The notes below the pieces were generated by a model, which was given only the letters and a program-made list of their open reading frames with translations, made no database searches and was not told where the DNA came from. The position numbers and the translations under genes are program-made. Positions 25,149 to 33,138 of a stretch of 64,000 nt of DNA are shown one piece after another. How positions within the stretch are numbered: position 1 is the stretch's first letter; each line of letters begins with the position of its first letter. Origin of the DNA: Acidovorax sp. 210-6 (GTDB taxonomy: Bacteria; Pseudomonadota; Gammaproteobacteria; Burkholderiales; Burkholderiaceae_C); assembly GCF_010020825.1 (NCBI RefSeq), contig NZ_JAACJE010000001.1:3596001-3660000 (forward strand), read 5' to 3'.

Positions 25149-25943
25149 ATGAAGACGATCTACCAAGCGGCCAACGCCATCGAAGCGCATATGTTGCGCG
25201 ACCTGCTGGCCCAGGAGGGGCTTTCGCCCGTCATCCAGGGCGAGCATCTGCAGGGCGCCGTGGGCGAACTGCCTGCTGCCGGGCTCGTCCGACTGGAGGT
25301 TCCAGAGCCAGAACAAGCGAAAGCCCGCGAAATCATCGCGCGCTGGGAGGCGGACCAGCCCAGCGAAACTGCCCCCATACCGCAGCACTCCCGGCGCGCC
25401 GGTGGGTTGTGGTACTTCGTGGGCGGCATGCTCCTGGGGGCGGGTTTGTTGTACGCCTTCGTGCGGACACCGGTCTCCAGCGATGGCATTGACCACAACT
25501 GGGACGGAGTGTTGGATGAGCGATGGAGCTACGCCGCGCGCGGCAATCTGCTACGCACGGAAGTGGACCGCAACCTGGATGGCAAGATTGACTACATCGT
25601 GCAATACGACAAACGAGGGTTGGCAGAGTCCGCAAAAAGCGACGACAACTTTGACGGAACATACGAGACCACGACGAGCTTTCGTGACGGCAACGCCGTG
25701 ACTACAAGGACAGACACCAACGGAGACGGTCTCCCGGATCTGGTAACCCACTTTGTCCATGGCGTTCAACGGTCCACGCAATACATCAACCCCACCTCGG
25801 GCCTGCCCGTGCGGGTGGAGTATTTCAATCTAGGCGTGATGCTGCATGCCGACTTGGACACCGACAAAGACAGCAAACTGGACACCCGCGTGACCTACAC
25901 CCCCCTGGGGGAGGAGGCTTCACACGGCCCTATTCCCCGGTAG
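25149..25943 (+). CDS. DUF2007 protein with membrane anchor and Asp-rich repeats
   Basis: A 264-residue protein of three parts. Residues 1-70 are a DUF2007 (putative signal-transducing) domain: MKTIYQAANAIEAHMLRDLL and a VPEPEQAKAREII helix. Residues about 84-106 form one hydrophobic helix (GLWYFVGGMLLGAGLLYAFV). The remainder carries five calcium-loop-like repeats: DHNWDGVLDE, DRNLDGKIDY, DDNFDGTYE, DTNGDGLPD and DTDKDSKLD. If the helix spans the membrane, the repeats would be periplasmic. Function unknown; calcium-dependent folding or sensing is an inference. Confidence 0.75.
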   Translation: MKTIYQAANAIEAHMLRDLLAQEGLSPVIQGEHLQGAVGELPAAGLVRLEVPEPEQAKAREIIARWEADQPSETAPIPQHSRRAGGLWYFVGGMLLGAGLLYAFVRTPVSSDGIDHNWDGVLDERWSYAARGNLLRTEVDRNLDGKIDYIVQYDKRGLAESAKSDDNFDGTYETTTSFRDGNAVTTRTDTNGDGLPDLVTHFVHGVQRSTQYINPTSGLPVRVEYFNLGVMLHADLDTDKDSKLDTRVTYTPLGEEASHGPIPR

Positions 25944-25980
25944 GTACACAAACGCCCCCCACCACCGATACACTGCCCCC

Positions 25981-27228
25981 ATGCAAATCTACATGGTGGG
26001 GGGCGCCGTGCGCGACCGGCTGCTGGGCCGCCCCGTGAACGACCACGACTGGGTGGTGGTGGGCGCCACGCCCGAGCAGATGGTGGCCCAGGGCTACCTG
26101 CCCGTGGGGCGCGACTTTCCCGTCTTCCTGCACCCCCAGACGCGCGAGGAGTACGCGCTGGCCCGCACCGAGCGCAAAAGCGGGCGCGGCTACCGGGGCT
26201 TCGTGGTGCAGACCTCGCCCGACGTGACGCTGGAGGAAGACCTCTCGCGGCGCGATCTCACTATCAATGCGATAGCGCTTGGCGCATATTCCACGGGCGC
26301 TGAGGCCATTTTTGACCCCCATGGCGGCGCGCGCGACCTGCGCGACAAGGTGCTGCGCCACGTGACCCACGCCTTCCACGACGACCCGGTGCGCATCCTG
26401 CGCGTGGCGCGTTTCGCGGCGCGCTTCACCGACTTCAGCGTGGCGCCTGAAACGATGGCGCTGATGCGCTCCATGGTGGCGCACGGCGAGGCCGACCACC
26501 TGGTGGCCGAGCGCGTGTGGCAGGAGCTGGCGCGTGGCCTCATGGAGGAAAAGCCCTCGCGCATGTTCGAGGTGCTGCGCCAGTGCGGCGCGCTGAAGGT
26601 GGTGCTGCCCGAGGTGGACCGCCTCTGGGGCGTGCCCCAGCGCGCCGACTACCACCCCGAGGTGGACACCGGCGTGCACCTGATGATGGTGCTGGACATG
26701 GCCGCGCGCCTGCAGGCGCCGCTGGGCGTGCGCTTTGCCTGCCTCACGCACGACCTGGGCAAGGGCACCACGCCCCAGGATGTGCTGCCGCGCCACATCG
26801 GCCACGAGCAGCGCAGTGCCCAGTTGCTCAAGAGCCTGTGCGAGCGCCTGCGCGTGCCCACGGACTGCCGCGAGCTGGCCGACGTGGTGGCGCGCGAGCA
26901 CGGCAACATCCACCGCAGCGGCGACCTGGGCGCGGCCGCGCTGGTGCGGCTGCTGGAGCGCTGCGACGCGATCCGCAAGCCGGCACGGCTCGACGAGATC
27001 CTGCTCGCCTGCGAGTGCGACGCGCGCGGGCGCCTGCATTTCGAGGAAAAACCCTATCCCCAGCGCCCGCGCATCAACGCCGCGCTCACGGCGGTGCAAT
27101 CGGTTGCTACCAGTGTGATAGCTGCTCACGCAGCATCCAAGGGCGTTACAGGCCAAAAAGTAGGTGAACTAATCCACGCCGCACGCGCGGAGGCCGTGGC
27201 CGCCTGGCTGGCCCAGCCCGCCACCTGA
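25981..27228 (+). CDS. cca: multifunctional CCA tRNA nucleotidyltransferase
   Basis: A 415-residue enzyme that adds or repairs the CCA end of tRNA. The nucleotidyltransferase motif VGGAVRDRLLGRPVNDHDWV, the RRDLTINAIA motif, the ARFAARFTDF region and an HD phosphohydrolase domain (HLMMVLDMAA, CLTHDLGKGT) are present as in the E. coli type. Two family C palindromes lie in-frame: one between TINA and IFDPHGG, where it makes the loop about four residues longer than in E. coli, and one near the C-terminus (VIAAHAASKGVTGQKV). A family A element begins at the stop codon. Confidence 0.93.
   Translation: MQIYMVGGAVRDRLLGRPVNDHDWVVVGATPEQMVAQGYLPVGRDFPVFLHPQTREEYALARTERKSGRGYRGFVVQTSPDVTLEEDLSRRDLTINAIALGAYSTGAEAIFDPHGGARDLRDKVLRHVTHAFHDDPVRILRVARFAARFTDFSVAPETMALMRSMVAHGEADHLVAERVWQELARGLMEEKPSRMFEVLRQCGALKVVLPEVDRLWGVPQRADYHPEVDTGVHLMMVLDMAARLQAPLGVRFACLTHDLGKGTTPQDVLPRHIGHEQRSAQLLKSLCERLRVPTDCRELADVVAREHGNIHRSGDLGAAALVRLLERCDAIRKPARLDEILLACECDARGRLHFEEKPYPQRPRINAALTAVQSVATSVIAAHAASKGVTGQKVGELIHAARAEAVAAWLAQPAT
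26272..26313 (+). repeat. family C palindrome in-frame within cca (N-terminal half)
   Basis: Reads ATAGCGCTTGGCGC, 11 nt, GCGCTGAGGCCATTTTTG and encodes AIALGAYSTGAEAIFD. It is one base shorter than the other copies, within the tail. Confidence 0.65.
27118..27160 (+). repeat. family C palindrome in-frame within cca (C-terminal)
   Basis: Reads ATAGCTGCTCACGC, 11 nt, GCGTTACAGGCCAAAAAG and encodes VIAAHAASKGVTGQKV, in the same frame relative to the element as the copies at 26272, 33791 and 38674. Confidence 0.75.
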
Positions 27229-27328
27229 TTCCGTTTCCAAATCATTGGTGTCTAGGCGCGAAGCCGCAGACAGTGCTGCAGCACGGCAAGGCGAAGCAAC
27301 AACGACACGGATGATTTAGAAATGGAAT
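27228..27328 (+). repeat. family A structured palindromic element, short form (101 bp)
   Basis: Arms of about 26 nt (ATTCCRTTTCYAAATCAT plus flank) pair at 21 of 26 positions. The centre holds GGCGCGAAGCCGCAG, a GTGCTGCAGCAC palindrome, then GGCGAAGCAACAACG, the family core. It starts on the last base of cca and ends before the nrsF stop, so it is 3' to two convergent genes and could act as terminator for both. Confidence 0.65.
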
Positions 27329-27337
27329 GACGATCAG

Positions 27338-27979
27338 CTACCAGCGCAGCACGCGCGGCCCCAGCCAGGCACCCGCCAGCGTGGGCAAGGCCATGCCCGC
27401 CAGGTACCACACGGCCAGGAAGGGCGCGGCCATTTCCGGGCAGTGCAGCGCATAGGCCAGCGCGCCCAGGGCACCCGCCAGCAGCCCGGCCCCGGCGCCC
27501 GCCCAGGCCAGGCGCGTGGGCGCCGCGCCGCGCAACGCCCACAGGCTGGCCGCCAGGGCGGGCAGCGACAGCGCCGCGATGTTGAAGGCACAACTGCGCC
27601 AGGTGCTGCCCAGCACCAGGGGCAGGCGCTCGCCGGGCCCGGCCTGGCCCAGCGCCACGGCGGCCAAACCCCACAGCACCAGCGGCGGCAGGGCCAGCAA
27701 CGCCAGGCTGTGCCCCAGGCCCATGCCGGGCCGCGCCAGGCGGCGCAACACGGCCAGGCCGCCAGCGGCCAGCAGGCCGGCAAACCCCAGCTTGCCCCAG
27801 AACATGGGCAGGGCCATGTCCTGCACCACCCCAGGGCGCATGCCAAACAGCAACAGCATCAACACCAGGCCCCCGCCCAAGCCGGCCAGCACCGCCACCG
27901 CAAAGCGTTGCTCGATGGCGTACGACGCCACCGGCTCTGCGTCCTGCGCCAGCAAACCAATCAAATCGTCCGTTTTCAT
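27338..27979 (-). CDS. nrsF: NrsF-family anti-sigma factor (DUF1109)
   Basis: A 213-residue inner-membrane protein with six predicted helices (for example [20 protein letters not shown] and [20 protein letters not shown]). It begins with a short cytoplasmic [17 protein letters not shown] segment as in NrsF. In Caulobacter NrsF holds SigF inactive until metal stress. Two Cys (one in WRSCAFN, one in ALHCPEM) may be the sensing pair, by analogy. Its ATG overlaps the end of the sigma factor gene by four bases. Confidence 0.85.
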   Translation of the reverse strand: MKTDDLIGLLAQDAEPVASYAIEQRFAVAVLAGLGGGLVLMLLLFGMRPGVVQDMALPMFWGKLGFAGLLAAGGLAVLRRLARPGMGLGHSLALLALPPLVLWGLAAVALGQAGPGERLPLVLGSTWRSCAFNIAALSLPALAASLWALRGAAPTRLAWAGAGAGLLAGALGALAYALHCPEMAAPFLAVWYLAGMALPTLAGAWLGPRVLRW

Positions 27980-28518
27980 GCCGTTCCCCTGATACGGGCG
28001 GCCAGGGCCTTAAGCCCCCGGTGCACACCCACCTTGACCGCCGATTCCGACAGCCCCGTCAGGCGCGCCGTCTCCACCACCGACAGGCCTTCGAGCTTCA
28101 TGTGCACGATGGGCAGGCGCTGGCGCTCGGGCAGCGTCTGCAGCAGCTGGCCCAGATCGCGCCGGGCCTGCGCGGCCTCGGCATCGCTGCTGGAAAACAG
28201 CTCCTGCACGTCATCCAGCGGCACATCGAGCGCGCCCTTCACCGCGTGCGAGCGCAGCCAGTCGATGAGCTTGTAGCGCGCGATGGCATGCGCCCAGGCC
28301 GTCACCGGCAGGTCGGGCCGGTAGGTGTGGCGCTGGTTGTGCACGGCGAGCAGGGTCTCCTGCACGAGGTCCTCCACTTCATCGGGCCGCTGGGCCAGGC
28401 GGCGGCGCAAAAAGGCCCGCAGGTGCGCGCTCAGCTCCTTCAGGAAGCGCTGGTAGGCGTCGGTGTCGCCCTCCAGGCCCTGCAGCAGCAGCGGGCGCAG
28501 CCGCTGTTCTATCTCCAT
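27976..28518 (-). CDS. sigF: SigF-type ECF sigma factor
   Basis: A 180-residue ECF sigma factor: region 2 ([21 protein letters not shown], then [17 protein letters not shown]) and region 4 ([41 protein letters not shown]) are complete. The start MEIEQRLRP follows GGGAGA; a longer frame reads across the promoter region. The gene is paired with the anti-sigma gene nrsF and divergent from a bufferin operon. Matching promoter elements face both ways, implying autoregulation. Confidence 0.9.
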   Translation of the reverse strand: MEIEQRLRPLLLQGLEGDTDAYQRFLKELSAHLRAFLRRRLAQRPDEVEDLVQETLLAVHNQRHTYRPDLPVTAWAHAIARYKLIDWLRSHAVKGALDVPLDDVQELFSSSDAEAAQARRDLGQLLQTLPERQRLPIVHMKLEGLSVVETARLTGLSESAVKVGVHRGLKALAARIRGTA

Positions 28519-28537
28519 GGCGTCTCCCTCGCTGGTA

Positions 28538-28563
28538 TTCGGGGCCGGTGCGCGGCCGGTTAC
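28538..28563 (-). promoter_or_regulatory. SigF-type promoter for sigF-nrsF
   Basis: The minus strand reads GTAACC, 16 nt, CGAA, identical in motif and spacing to the consensus reported for Caulobacter SigF and to the divergent copy at 28597-28622. The expected start site is about 15 nt before the sigF ATG. Confidence 0.8.
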
Positions 28564-28568
28564 ACGGG

Positions 28569-28591
28569 GGCCGAAAAATAAATTTTCGGCC
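28569..28591. promoter_or_regulatory. perfect inverted repeat between the two SigF-type promoters
   Basis: GGCCGAAAA and TTTTCGGCC pair around ATAAA, exactly between the two divergent -35 boxes. It looks like an operator or UP-type element, as a terminator would make no sense here. The binding protein is unknown. Confidence 0.5.
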
Positions 28592-28596
28592 ACAGC

Positions 28597-28622
28597 GTAA
28601 CCCGCACCGCCGTGCCCGCGAA
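28597..28622 (+). promoter_or_regulatory. SigF-type promoter for the bufferin operon
   Basis: GTAACC, 16 nt, CGAA on the plus strand, about 70 nt upstream of the bufA start. Confidence 0.8.
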
Positions 28623-28695
28623 TTACAGCGCAGACCGGCCGGGTGCGTTGGCATTGCAGGCAGAGGTCTCGTTCATCACCCAAGGAGCTATCAGC

Positions 28696-28995
28696 ATGAC
28701 CACCCGTTCCCTCACCCTCGGCGCCCTGGCTTTTGCCGCCCTCGCTTCTGGTGCCGCCATCGCCCAGTCCGACAGCATGAACAAGTCCGGCGACATGGCC
28801 AAACCCACCATGGAGAAGTGCTACGGCGTTTCCATGGCCGGCAAGAACGACTGCGCCGCCGGCCCCGGCACCACCTGCGCGGGCACCGCCAAGGTGGACT
28901 ACCAGGGCAACGCCTGGAAGTATGTGCCTGCGGGCACCTGCACCAGCATCCAGACGCCCAAGGGCATGGGCTCACTCAGCGCCATCAAGGCCTGA
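28696..28995 (+). CDS. bufA1: BufA1/GigP-type bufferin precursor (DUF2282)
   Basis: A 99-residue precursor with a signal peptide ([19 protein letters not shown]) and a small Cys-rich body: [15 protein letters not shown], then [20 protein letters not shown] and GTC. Four Cys match the DUF2282 family, ribosomally made peptides whose Cys are modified by a DUF692 enzyme and which sequester copper in the periplasm (Caulobacter bufferins; gigP in Cupriavidus). AAGGAG precedes the ATG. It is first of the operon bufA-bufB-bufC-doxX and lies behind a SigF-type promoter. Confidence 0.88.
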   Translation: MTTRSLTLGALAFAALASGAAIAQSDSMNKSGDMAKPTMEKCYGVSMAGKNDCAAGPGTTCAGTAKVDYQGNAWKYVPAGTCTSIQTPKGMGSLSAIKA

Positions 28996-29014
28996 TCCCC
29001 GATAGGACCGCACC

Positions 29015-29857
29015 ATGCCCCACCTTCTCACCGCAGGCCTGGGCCTCAAGCCCCAGCATTACGACGAGGCCCTGCACTGCACCGCCAGCGGCCTGTGGTG
29101 GGAGGTGCACCCCGAGAACTACCTGTCGGGCGGTGGCCCGCGCCTGGCCTGGCTTGAAGCCATCCGCGCGCGCCACCCGGTGTCGCTGCATGGCGTGTCG
29201 CTCTCGCTCGCGGCCGACGCGCCGCCCGATGCGGGCCACCTGCACCGCCTGGCGCAACTGGCGCGGCGCATCGAGCCCGCGCTGGTGTCCGAGCACCTCG
29301 CCTGGTCGGCCTGGCGCGGGCGCTACCACCCGGACCTGCTGCCCTTCCCGCGCACGCACGAGGCGCTGGCGCGCATTGCAGCCAACATCAGCGCCACGCA
29401 GGACGCACTGGGCCGCACCATCGCCATCGAGAACCCCACACACTACCTGCACATCGACGGGCACGATTGGTCCGAGACCGATTTCCTGGCCGCGCTGGTG
29501 CGCCGCACCGGCTGCGGCCTGCTGCTGGACGTGAACAACGTGGTCCTCAGCGCGCACAACCTGGGCACCCGCGCCCACGACTACCTGGACGCCTTTCCGG
29601 TGCAGGCCATCACCGAGATCCACCTCGCGGGCCACCATGCCGACCCGCGCCTGGGCGAGACGCTGCTCATCGACAGCCACGACGCCCCCGTAGCCGAGCC
29701 CGTGTGGGCGCTGTACGAGCACCTGATCGCACGCACCGGCCCTCGGCCCACGCTGATCGAGCGCGACGACGCCATCCCGCCCCTGCCCGAGCTGCTGGCC
29801 GAGCGCGAGCGCGCGCACCGCATGCTCGCGAACCTGGAGGCCCTGCCATGCGCCTGA
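29015..29857 (+). CDS. bufB: DUF692 multinuclear iron enzyme (BufB/GigA)
   Basis: A 280-residue TIM-barrel of the DUF692/MNIO family, iron enzymes that oxidatively modify Cys in peptide precursors. Metal-ligand contexts are visible: [57 protein letters not shown] and DSHDAPV. It starts 19 nt after bufA1 and overlaps bufC by 10 nt. The gene order makes BufA1 the likely substrate. Confidence 0.88.
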   Translation: MPHLLTAGLGLKPQHYDEALHCTASGLWWEVHPENYLSGGGPRLAWLEAIRARHPVSLHGVSLSLAADAPPDAGHLHRLAQLARRIEPALVSEHLAWSAWRGRYHPDLLPFPRTHEALARIAANISATQDALGRTIAIENPTHYLHIDGHDWSETDFLAALVRRTGCGLLLDVNNVVLSAHNLGTRAHDYLDAFPVQAITEIHLAGHHADPRLGETLLIDSHDAPVAEPVWALYEHLIARTGPRPTLIERDDAIPPLPELLAERERAHRMLANLEALPCA

Positions 29858-30615
29858 GCGATTTCCAGGACGGCCTGGCCAGTGCCCTGCTGCCCCCACC
29901 CGGCGCCAGCGCACCGCCGCCCGCCTGGCTGGATGCGCTGCTCGCCCAGCCCGGCTTTGCCGTGTACCGCAACACCGTGGCCAAGGGCTGCATCGACGCG
30001 CTGCAGGCCAACTACCCCGCCGTGCACGCCCTGGTGGGCACCGACTGGCTGCGCGCCACGGCACATGCCTTCGTGCACCAGCACCCGCCGACGGACGGGC
30101 GACTCATGGGCTATGGCGCGGGCTTTGCCGATTTTCTGGAAGGCTTTGGCCCGGCCGCCAACCTGCCCTACCTGGGCGCCGTGGCGCGGCTGGACCGCTG
30201 CTGGACCGAGTCCCACCTGGCCGCCGACGCGCCCACGCTGCAGGCCACATGGCTGGCCCAGCAGCCGCCCGAGGCCCTGGCGCTGCTGCGCCTGCACCCC
30301 CACCCGGCCACGCGCTGGCGGTGGTGCGCGGAGCACCCCGCCTACCGCCTGTGGCAATGCCAGCGCGACGGCTTGCCCTGGGATACCGACCTGCCCTGGC
30401 AGGGCGAAGGCGCGCTGCTGACCCGCCCGCACGATGCCGTGCAATGGGCGCCCCTGCCGCACGCGGGCTGCGCGCTGCTGGACGCCTGCGCCGCAGGCGC
30501 CACTTTTGAAGACGCCGCCGCCCAGGCCCTGCAGGCCGCCCCCGCCACCAACCTGCCCGCGCTCGTCGCACTGCTGCTGCGCACCGGCGCCCTGCGCGCC
30601 CCCGAACCCTGTTGA
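29848..30615 (+). CDS. bufC: BufC/GigB partner protein (DUF2063)
   Basis: A 255-residue protein whose N-terminal 90 residues are the DUF2063/HvfC domain ([54 protein letters not shown]). The domain delivers peptide precursors to DUF692 enzymes. The C-terminal half is rich in His and Trp. Such proteins are often annotated as 'DNA-binding domain' proteins, but the context with bufA and bufB argues for a maturation partner. It overlaps bufB by 10 nt. Confidence 0.85.
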   Translation: MRLSDFQDGLASALLPPPGASAPPPAWLDALLAQPGFAVYRNTVAKGCIDALQANYPAVHALVGTDWLRATAHAFVHQHPPTDGRLMGYGAGFADFLEGFGPAANLPYLGAVARLDRCWTESHLAADAPTLQATWLAQQPPEALALLRLHPHPATRWRWCAEHPAYRLWQCQRDGLPWDTDLPWQGEGALLTRPHDAVQWAPLPHAGCALLDACAAGATFEDAAAQALQAAPATNLPALVALLLRTGALRAPEPC

Positions 30616-30629
30616 ACGAGGAGTACCCC

Positions 30630-31112
30630 ATGCACACCACCCATTCCCCTGTCGGCTCTGCGCCCGCATCCCTCCCCGGCGTGCGGGGGCTGTGGAACGG
30701 CCTGGCCCAGCGGCTGGAGCAGTGCACACCGCACGGCCTGATCGCGCTGGCCGCGCGCCTGGCGCTGGCGGGCATTTTCTGGATGTCGGGCCGCACCAAG
30801 GTGGAGGGCGTTTTCACGATCACCGACACCACTTACCTGCTGTTCCGCGAGGAATACAGGCTGCCGCTGATCCCCCCGGAATGGGCGGCGCCCATGGCCA
30901 CCCTGGCCGAGCACCTGTTCCCGGTGCTGCTGGTGCTGGGACTTTTCACGCGCCTGTCGGCCCTGGCGCTGCTGGGCATGACGCTGGTGATCCAGGTCTT
31001 TGTGTACCCCGACGCCTGGCCCACACACCTGTCGTGGGCGGCGCTGATGCTTTACCTGGCCGGGCGCGGTGCGGGCCGCCTGTCGCTGGACCGCTGGCTG
31101 GGACTGCGCTGA
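30630..31112 (+). CDS. DoxX-family membrane protein (GigT-like)
   Basis: A 160-residue protein with four predicted membrane helices: [56 protein letters not shown] and [14 protein letters not shown]. It is a DoxX relative. Last gene of the operon, as in gigPABT and similar copper or gold operons, where its role in redox or transport is not settled. GAGGAG lies 5 nt before the chosen ATG. Ten bp after its stop is the convergent end of trxC. Confidence 0.85.
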   Translation: MHTTHSPVGSAPASLPGVRGLWNGLAQRLEQCTPHGLIALAARLALAGIFWMSGRTKVEGVFTITDTTYLLFREEYRLPLIPPEWAAPMATLAEHLFPVLLVLGLFTRLSALALLGMTLVIQVFVYPDAWPTHLSWAALMLYLAGRGAGRLSLDRWLGLR

Positions 31113-31122
31113 GGCCTTTGGT

Positions 31123-31557
31123 TCAGAGCTCGCTGCGCACCCAGCGCTCGATGTCCGCCGCGCCCAAGGCGCCCGAAATGCGTGCCACTTCGCGCCCGCC
31201 CTGGAACAGCACCATGGTCGGAATGCTGCGGATGTTATAGGGCGCCGCCAGCTGCGGGTGGGCCTCGGTATCGAGCTTGGCCAGCCGCACCTGGGGCTCC
31301 AGCGTGCGCGCCGCCTGGGCAAAGGCCGGCGCCATCTGGCGGCACGGCCCGCACCAGGGCGCCCAGAAGTCCACCAGCACCGGAATGTGGTTGCGCTGCA
31401 GATGCTTGGCAAAGCTGGCGGCATCCAGCGCCAGCGGCGCGCCCATGAACAGGGGCTGGTGGCAGCCGCCGCAGTCAGGCTGGCTGCCGAGCTGCGCCGC
31501 CTGGACGCGGTTGGTGGTGTGGCAGTGGGGGCAGACGATGTGCAGGGATTCGGTCAT
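31123..31557 (-). CDS. trxC: thioredoxin 2 (TrxC)
   Basis: A 144-residue thioredoxin with the N-terminal zinc finger of TrxC: CPHCHTTNR and CGGC, two CxxC pairs. The thioredoxin domain follows, with FWAPWCGPCRQMAPAF (WCGPC active site), DTEAHPQLAAPYNIRSIPT (cis-Pro) and LFQGGREV. It reduces disulfides in the cytoplasm and in E. coli is induced by OxyR. The start MTESLHIVCP is the normal one; an in-frame ATG seven codons earlier is possible. Confidence 0.93.
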   Translation of the reverse strand: MTESLHIVCPHCHTTNRVQAAQLGSQPDCGGCHQPLFMGAPLALDAASFAKHLQRNHIPVLVDFWAPWCGPCRQMAPAFAQAARTLEPQVRLAKLDTEAHPQLAAPYNIRSIPTMVLFQGGREVARISGALGAADIERWVRSEL

Positions 31558-31593
31558 GCCCCAGACATCGGGCCGCACCCCGAAAAAATCAAG

Positions 31594-31788
31594 TCAGAGC
31601 CACTTGACGATCAGGCTCAGCACAAAGCTGAGCAGCACGGTGCTGGCCAGCGGGATGTACCACTCGCGCCCGAACAACCGGAAATGAAAATCCCCCGGCA
31701 ACTTGCCCAGCCCCAGGCGCTGCAACCAGGGCGTGAGCCCGTTGATGAGCACCAGCGCGAGGAAGACGACGATGAGCCAGCGGATCAT
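31594..31788 (-). CDS. DUF2905 small membrane protein
   Basis: A 64-residue protein with two hydrophobic helices (IRWLIVVFLALVLINGLTP and ASTVLLSFVLSLIVKWL) around a conserved GLGKLPGDFHFRLFGREWYIP loop typical of DUF2905. Function unknown. It begins 3 bp after the stop of the MidA-like gene and is probably co-transcribed with it. Confidence 0.85.
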   Translation of the reverse strand: MIRWLIVVFLALVLINGLTPWLQRLGLGKLPGDFHFRLFGREWYIPLASTVLLSFVLSLIVKWL

Positions 31789-31791
31789 GCG

Positions 31792-32904
31792 TTACAGCCT
31801 GTGGCTGCGGTCGCCGTGCGCAAAGCCCACGGCCTCCCAGGGCGCGCCCTTGGCCAGCAGCAGCACCTGGAACAGCTCGCCCATCTCGTGCTCCATCAGC
31901 AGCTTGGCCGCCAGGGCGCGCTCTTGCAGCGGCGCCTGCTCCATGGCCTGCGGCAGGCCGCAGTTGATGAGGAAATGCGCCTGCGAGGTGTAGCCGAGCA
32001 ACTGCCATTCCTGCCCCACGGGCAAGGGCTGCTCCTGCGCGGCCAGCACGATGCCGGTGAAGTTGACGTGCGCCGTGATGTCCTTGGCACCCACGTCCAC
32101 CAGCGGGTTGTCGTCGGCCTGGTGGGCGCGGTGGCACATCAGCGTGCCCATGTGGCGCTGCGGGTGGTAGTACTCGCGCTCGCCAAAGCCGTAGTCGATG
32201 AGCAGCAGCGCGCCGCGCCGCAGCTTCTCGCCCAGGGTGCGCACAAAGGCTTCGGCCTGGGGGTGGATTTCGGTGAGGTAGTCGTGCGTGCCGCCGATGG
32301 GGATCGGCGGCGCCAGGGGGGTGGGCCGGTCTTGCCAGACAAACGCCTCCTGTGCCAAGGCCACACCACGCTCATGCCACTGCCCACCCTGGCGCAGCAG
32401 CAGTTGCACAGGCATGGCGTCGAGCAGCTCGTTGCCCACGACCACGCCTTCCATGGCGTCGGGCAGGGCGTCCAGCCAGCGCAGCTTGTGCGCGTGCGCG
32501 GCCAGGCGCTCCTGCTGACGCGCGCGCAGACTGCCCGACAGGTCCACGATGGTGTAGCGCTGCACCGCGTCGCCCAACGCGTCCAGCAGTTGCAATGCCA
32601 GCGCGCCCGAGCCCGCGCCAAACTCCCACAGCTCGCTGGTCTGCGTGCGCTCCAGCGCCTCGCGCACCTGCACGGCCAGTGCCTGGCCGAACAGCGGGGT
32701 CAGCTCGGGTGCGGTCACAAAGTCGCTGCCCGACTGGGGCAGGTGGCCAAACTTGGGCAGGCCGCCCGCGTAGTAGCCCAGGCCCGGCGTGTACAGGGCC
32801 AGCGCCATGAAGCGGTCGAATCCGATCCAGCCGCCCGCGGCGCCGATGGCCTGGGCGATGTGGGAATGCAGCGGGCCGCCAGTGTGGCTTGCGTTCAGGG
32901 ACAC
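31792..32904 (-). CDS. MidA/NDUFAF7-family SAM-dependent methyltransferase
   Basis: A 370-residue class I methyltransferase of the MidA (DUF185) family. FDRFMALALYTPGLGYYAGG is the N-terminal signature, WEFGAGSGALALQLLDAL the SAM-binding glycine loop, and LLIDYGFGEREYYHPQR a family motif. The mitochondrial relative NDUFAF7 methylates an Arg of complex I subunit NDUFS2; the bacterial substrate is less certain. Its start lies 3 bp after the stop of the RHH antitoxin gene, so it may share that operon's transcript. Confidence 0.88.
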   Translation of the reverse strand: MSLNASHTGGPLHSHIAQAIGAAGGWIGFDRFMALALYTPGLGYYAGGLPKFGHLPQSGSDFVTAPELTPLFGQALAVQVREALERTQTSELWEFGAGSGALALQLLDALGDAVQRYTIVDLSGSLRARQQERLAAHAHKLRWLDALPDAMEGVVVGNELLDAMPVQLLLRQGGQWHERGVALAQEAFVWQDRPTPLAPPIPIGGTHDYLTEIHPQAEAFVRTLGEKLRRGALLLIDYGFGEREYYHPQRHMGTLMCHRAHQADDNPLVDVGAKDITAHVNFTGIVLAAQEQPLPVGQEWQLLGYTSQAHFLINCGLPQAMEQAPLQERALAAKLLMEHEMGELFQVLLLAKGAPWEAVGFAHGDRSHRL

Positions 32905-32907
32905 AGA

Positions 32908-33138
32908 TCACCTCTCCTGCGCATCGGGAACATCGGGAACGGCCCGCAGGTAGCGGTCAAAGGCCTCGCGCTGGCCTTGTGCAGCCTCCTGGCGCAGGTA
33001 GTCCACGGTCAGCATGGATGCGAGCTTTTCTGCCGCAGCACTGGCGATGAACTGGTTGACGGAAATGGCATCGCGCGCTGCCAGTTCGCGGATTTTGGCG
33101 TGCACCGAATGGGGCAGGCGGACGGTCAATGCGGTCAT
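32908..33138 (-). CDS. ribbon-helix-helix antitoxin of a PIN module (2)
   Basis: A 76-residue ribbon-helix-helix protein: LTVRLPHSVHAKIRELAARD and ISVNQFIASAAAEKLASML, ending RYLRAVPDVPDAQER. It overlaps the toxin gene by four bases. The layout and sequence pattern match the pair at 23904-24571, so the two modules are paralogues. The conserved PDVP tail is a candidate toxin-contact segment. Confidence 0.8.
   Translation of the reverse strand: MTALTVRLPHSVHAKIRELAARDAISVNQFIASAAAEKLASMLTVDYLRQEAAQGQREAFDRYLRAVPDVPDAQER

Noticed and set aside
28569-28591. Terminator call for the GGCCGAAAA palindrome
   Set aside because: It lies between divergent promoters, where no transcript should end; a regulatory site is more sensible.
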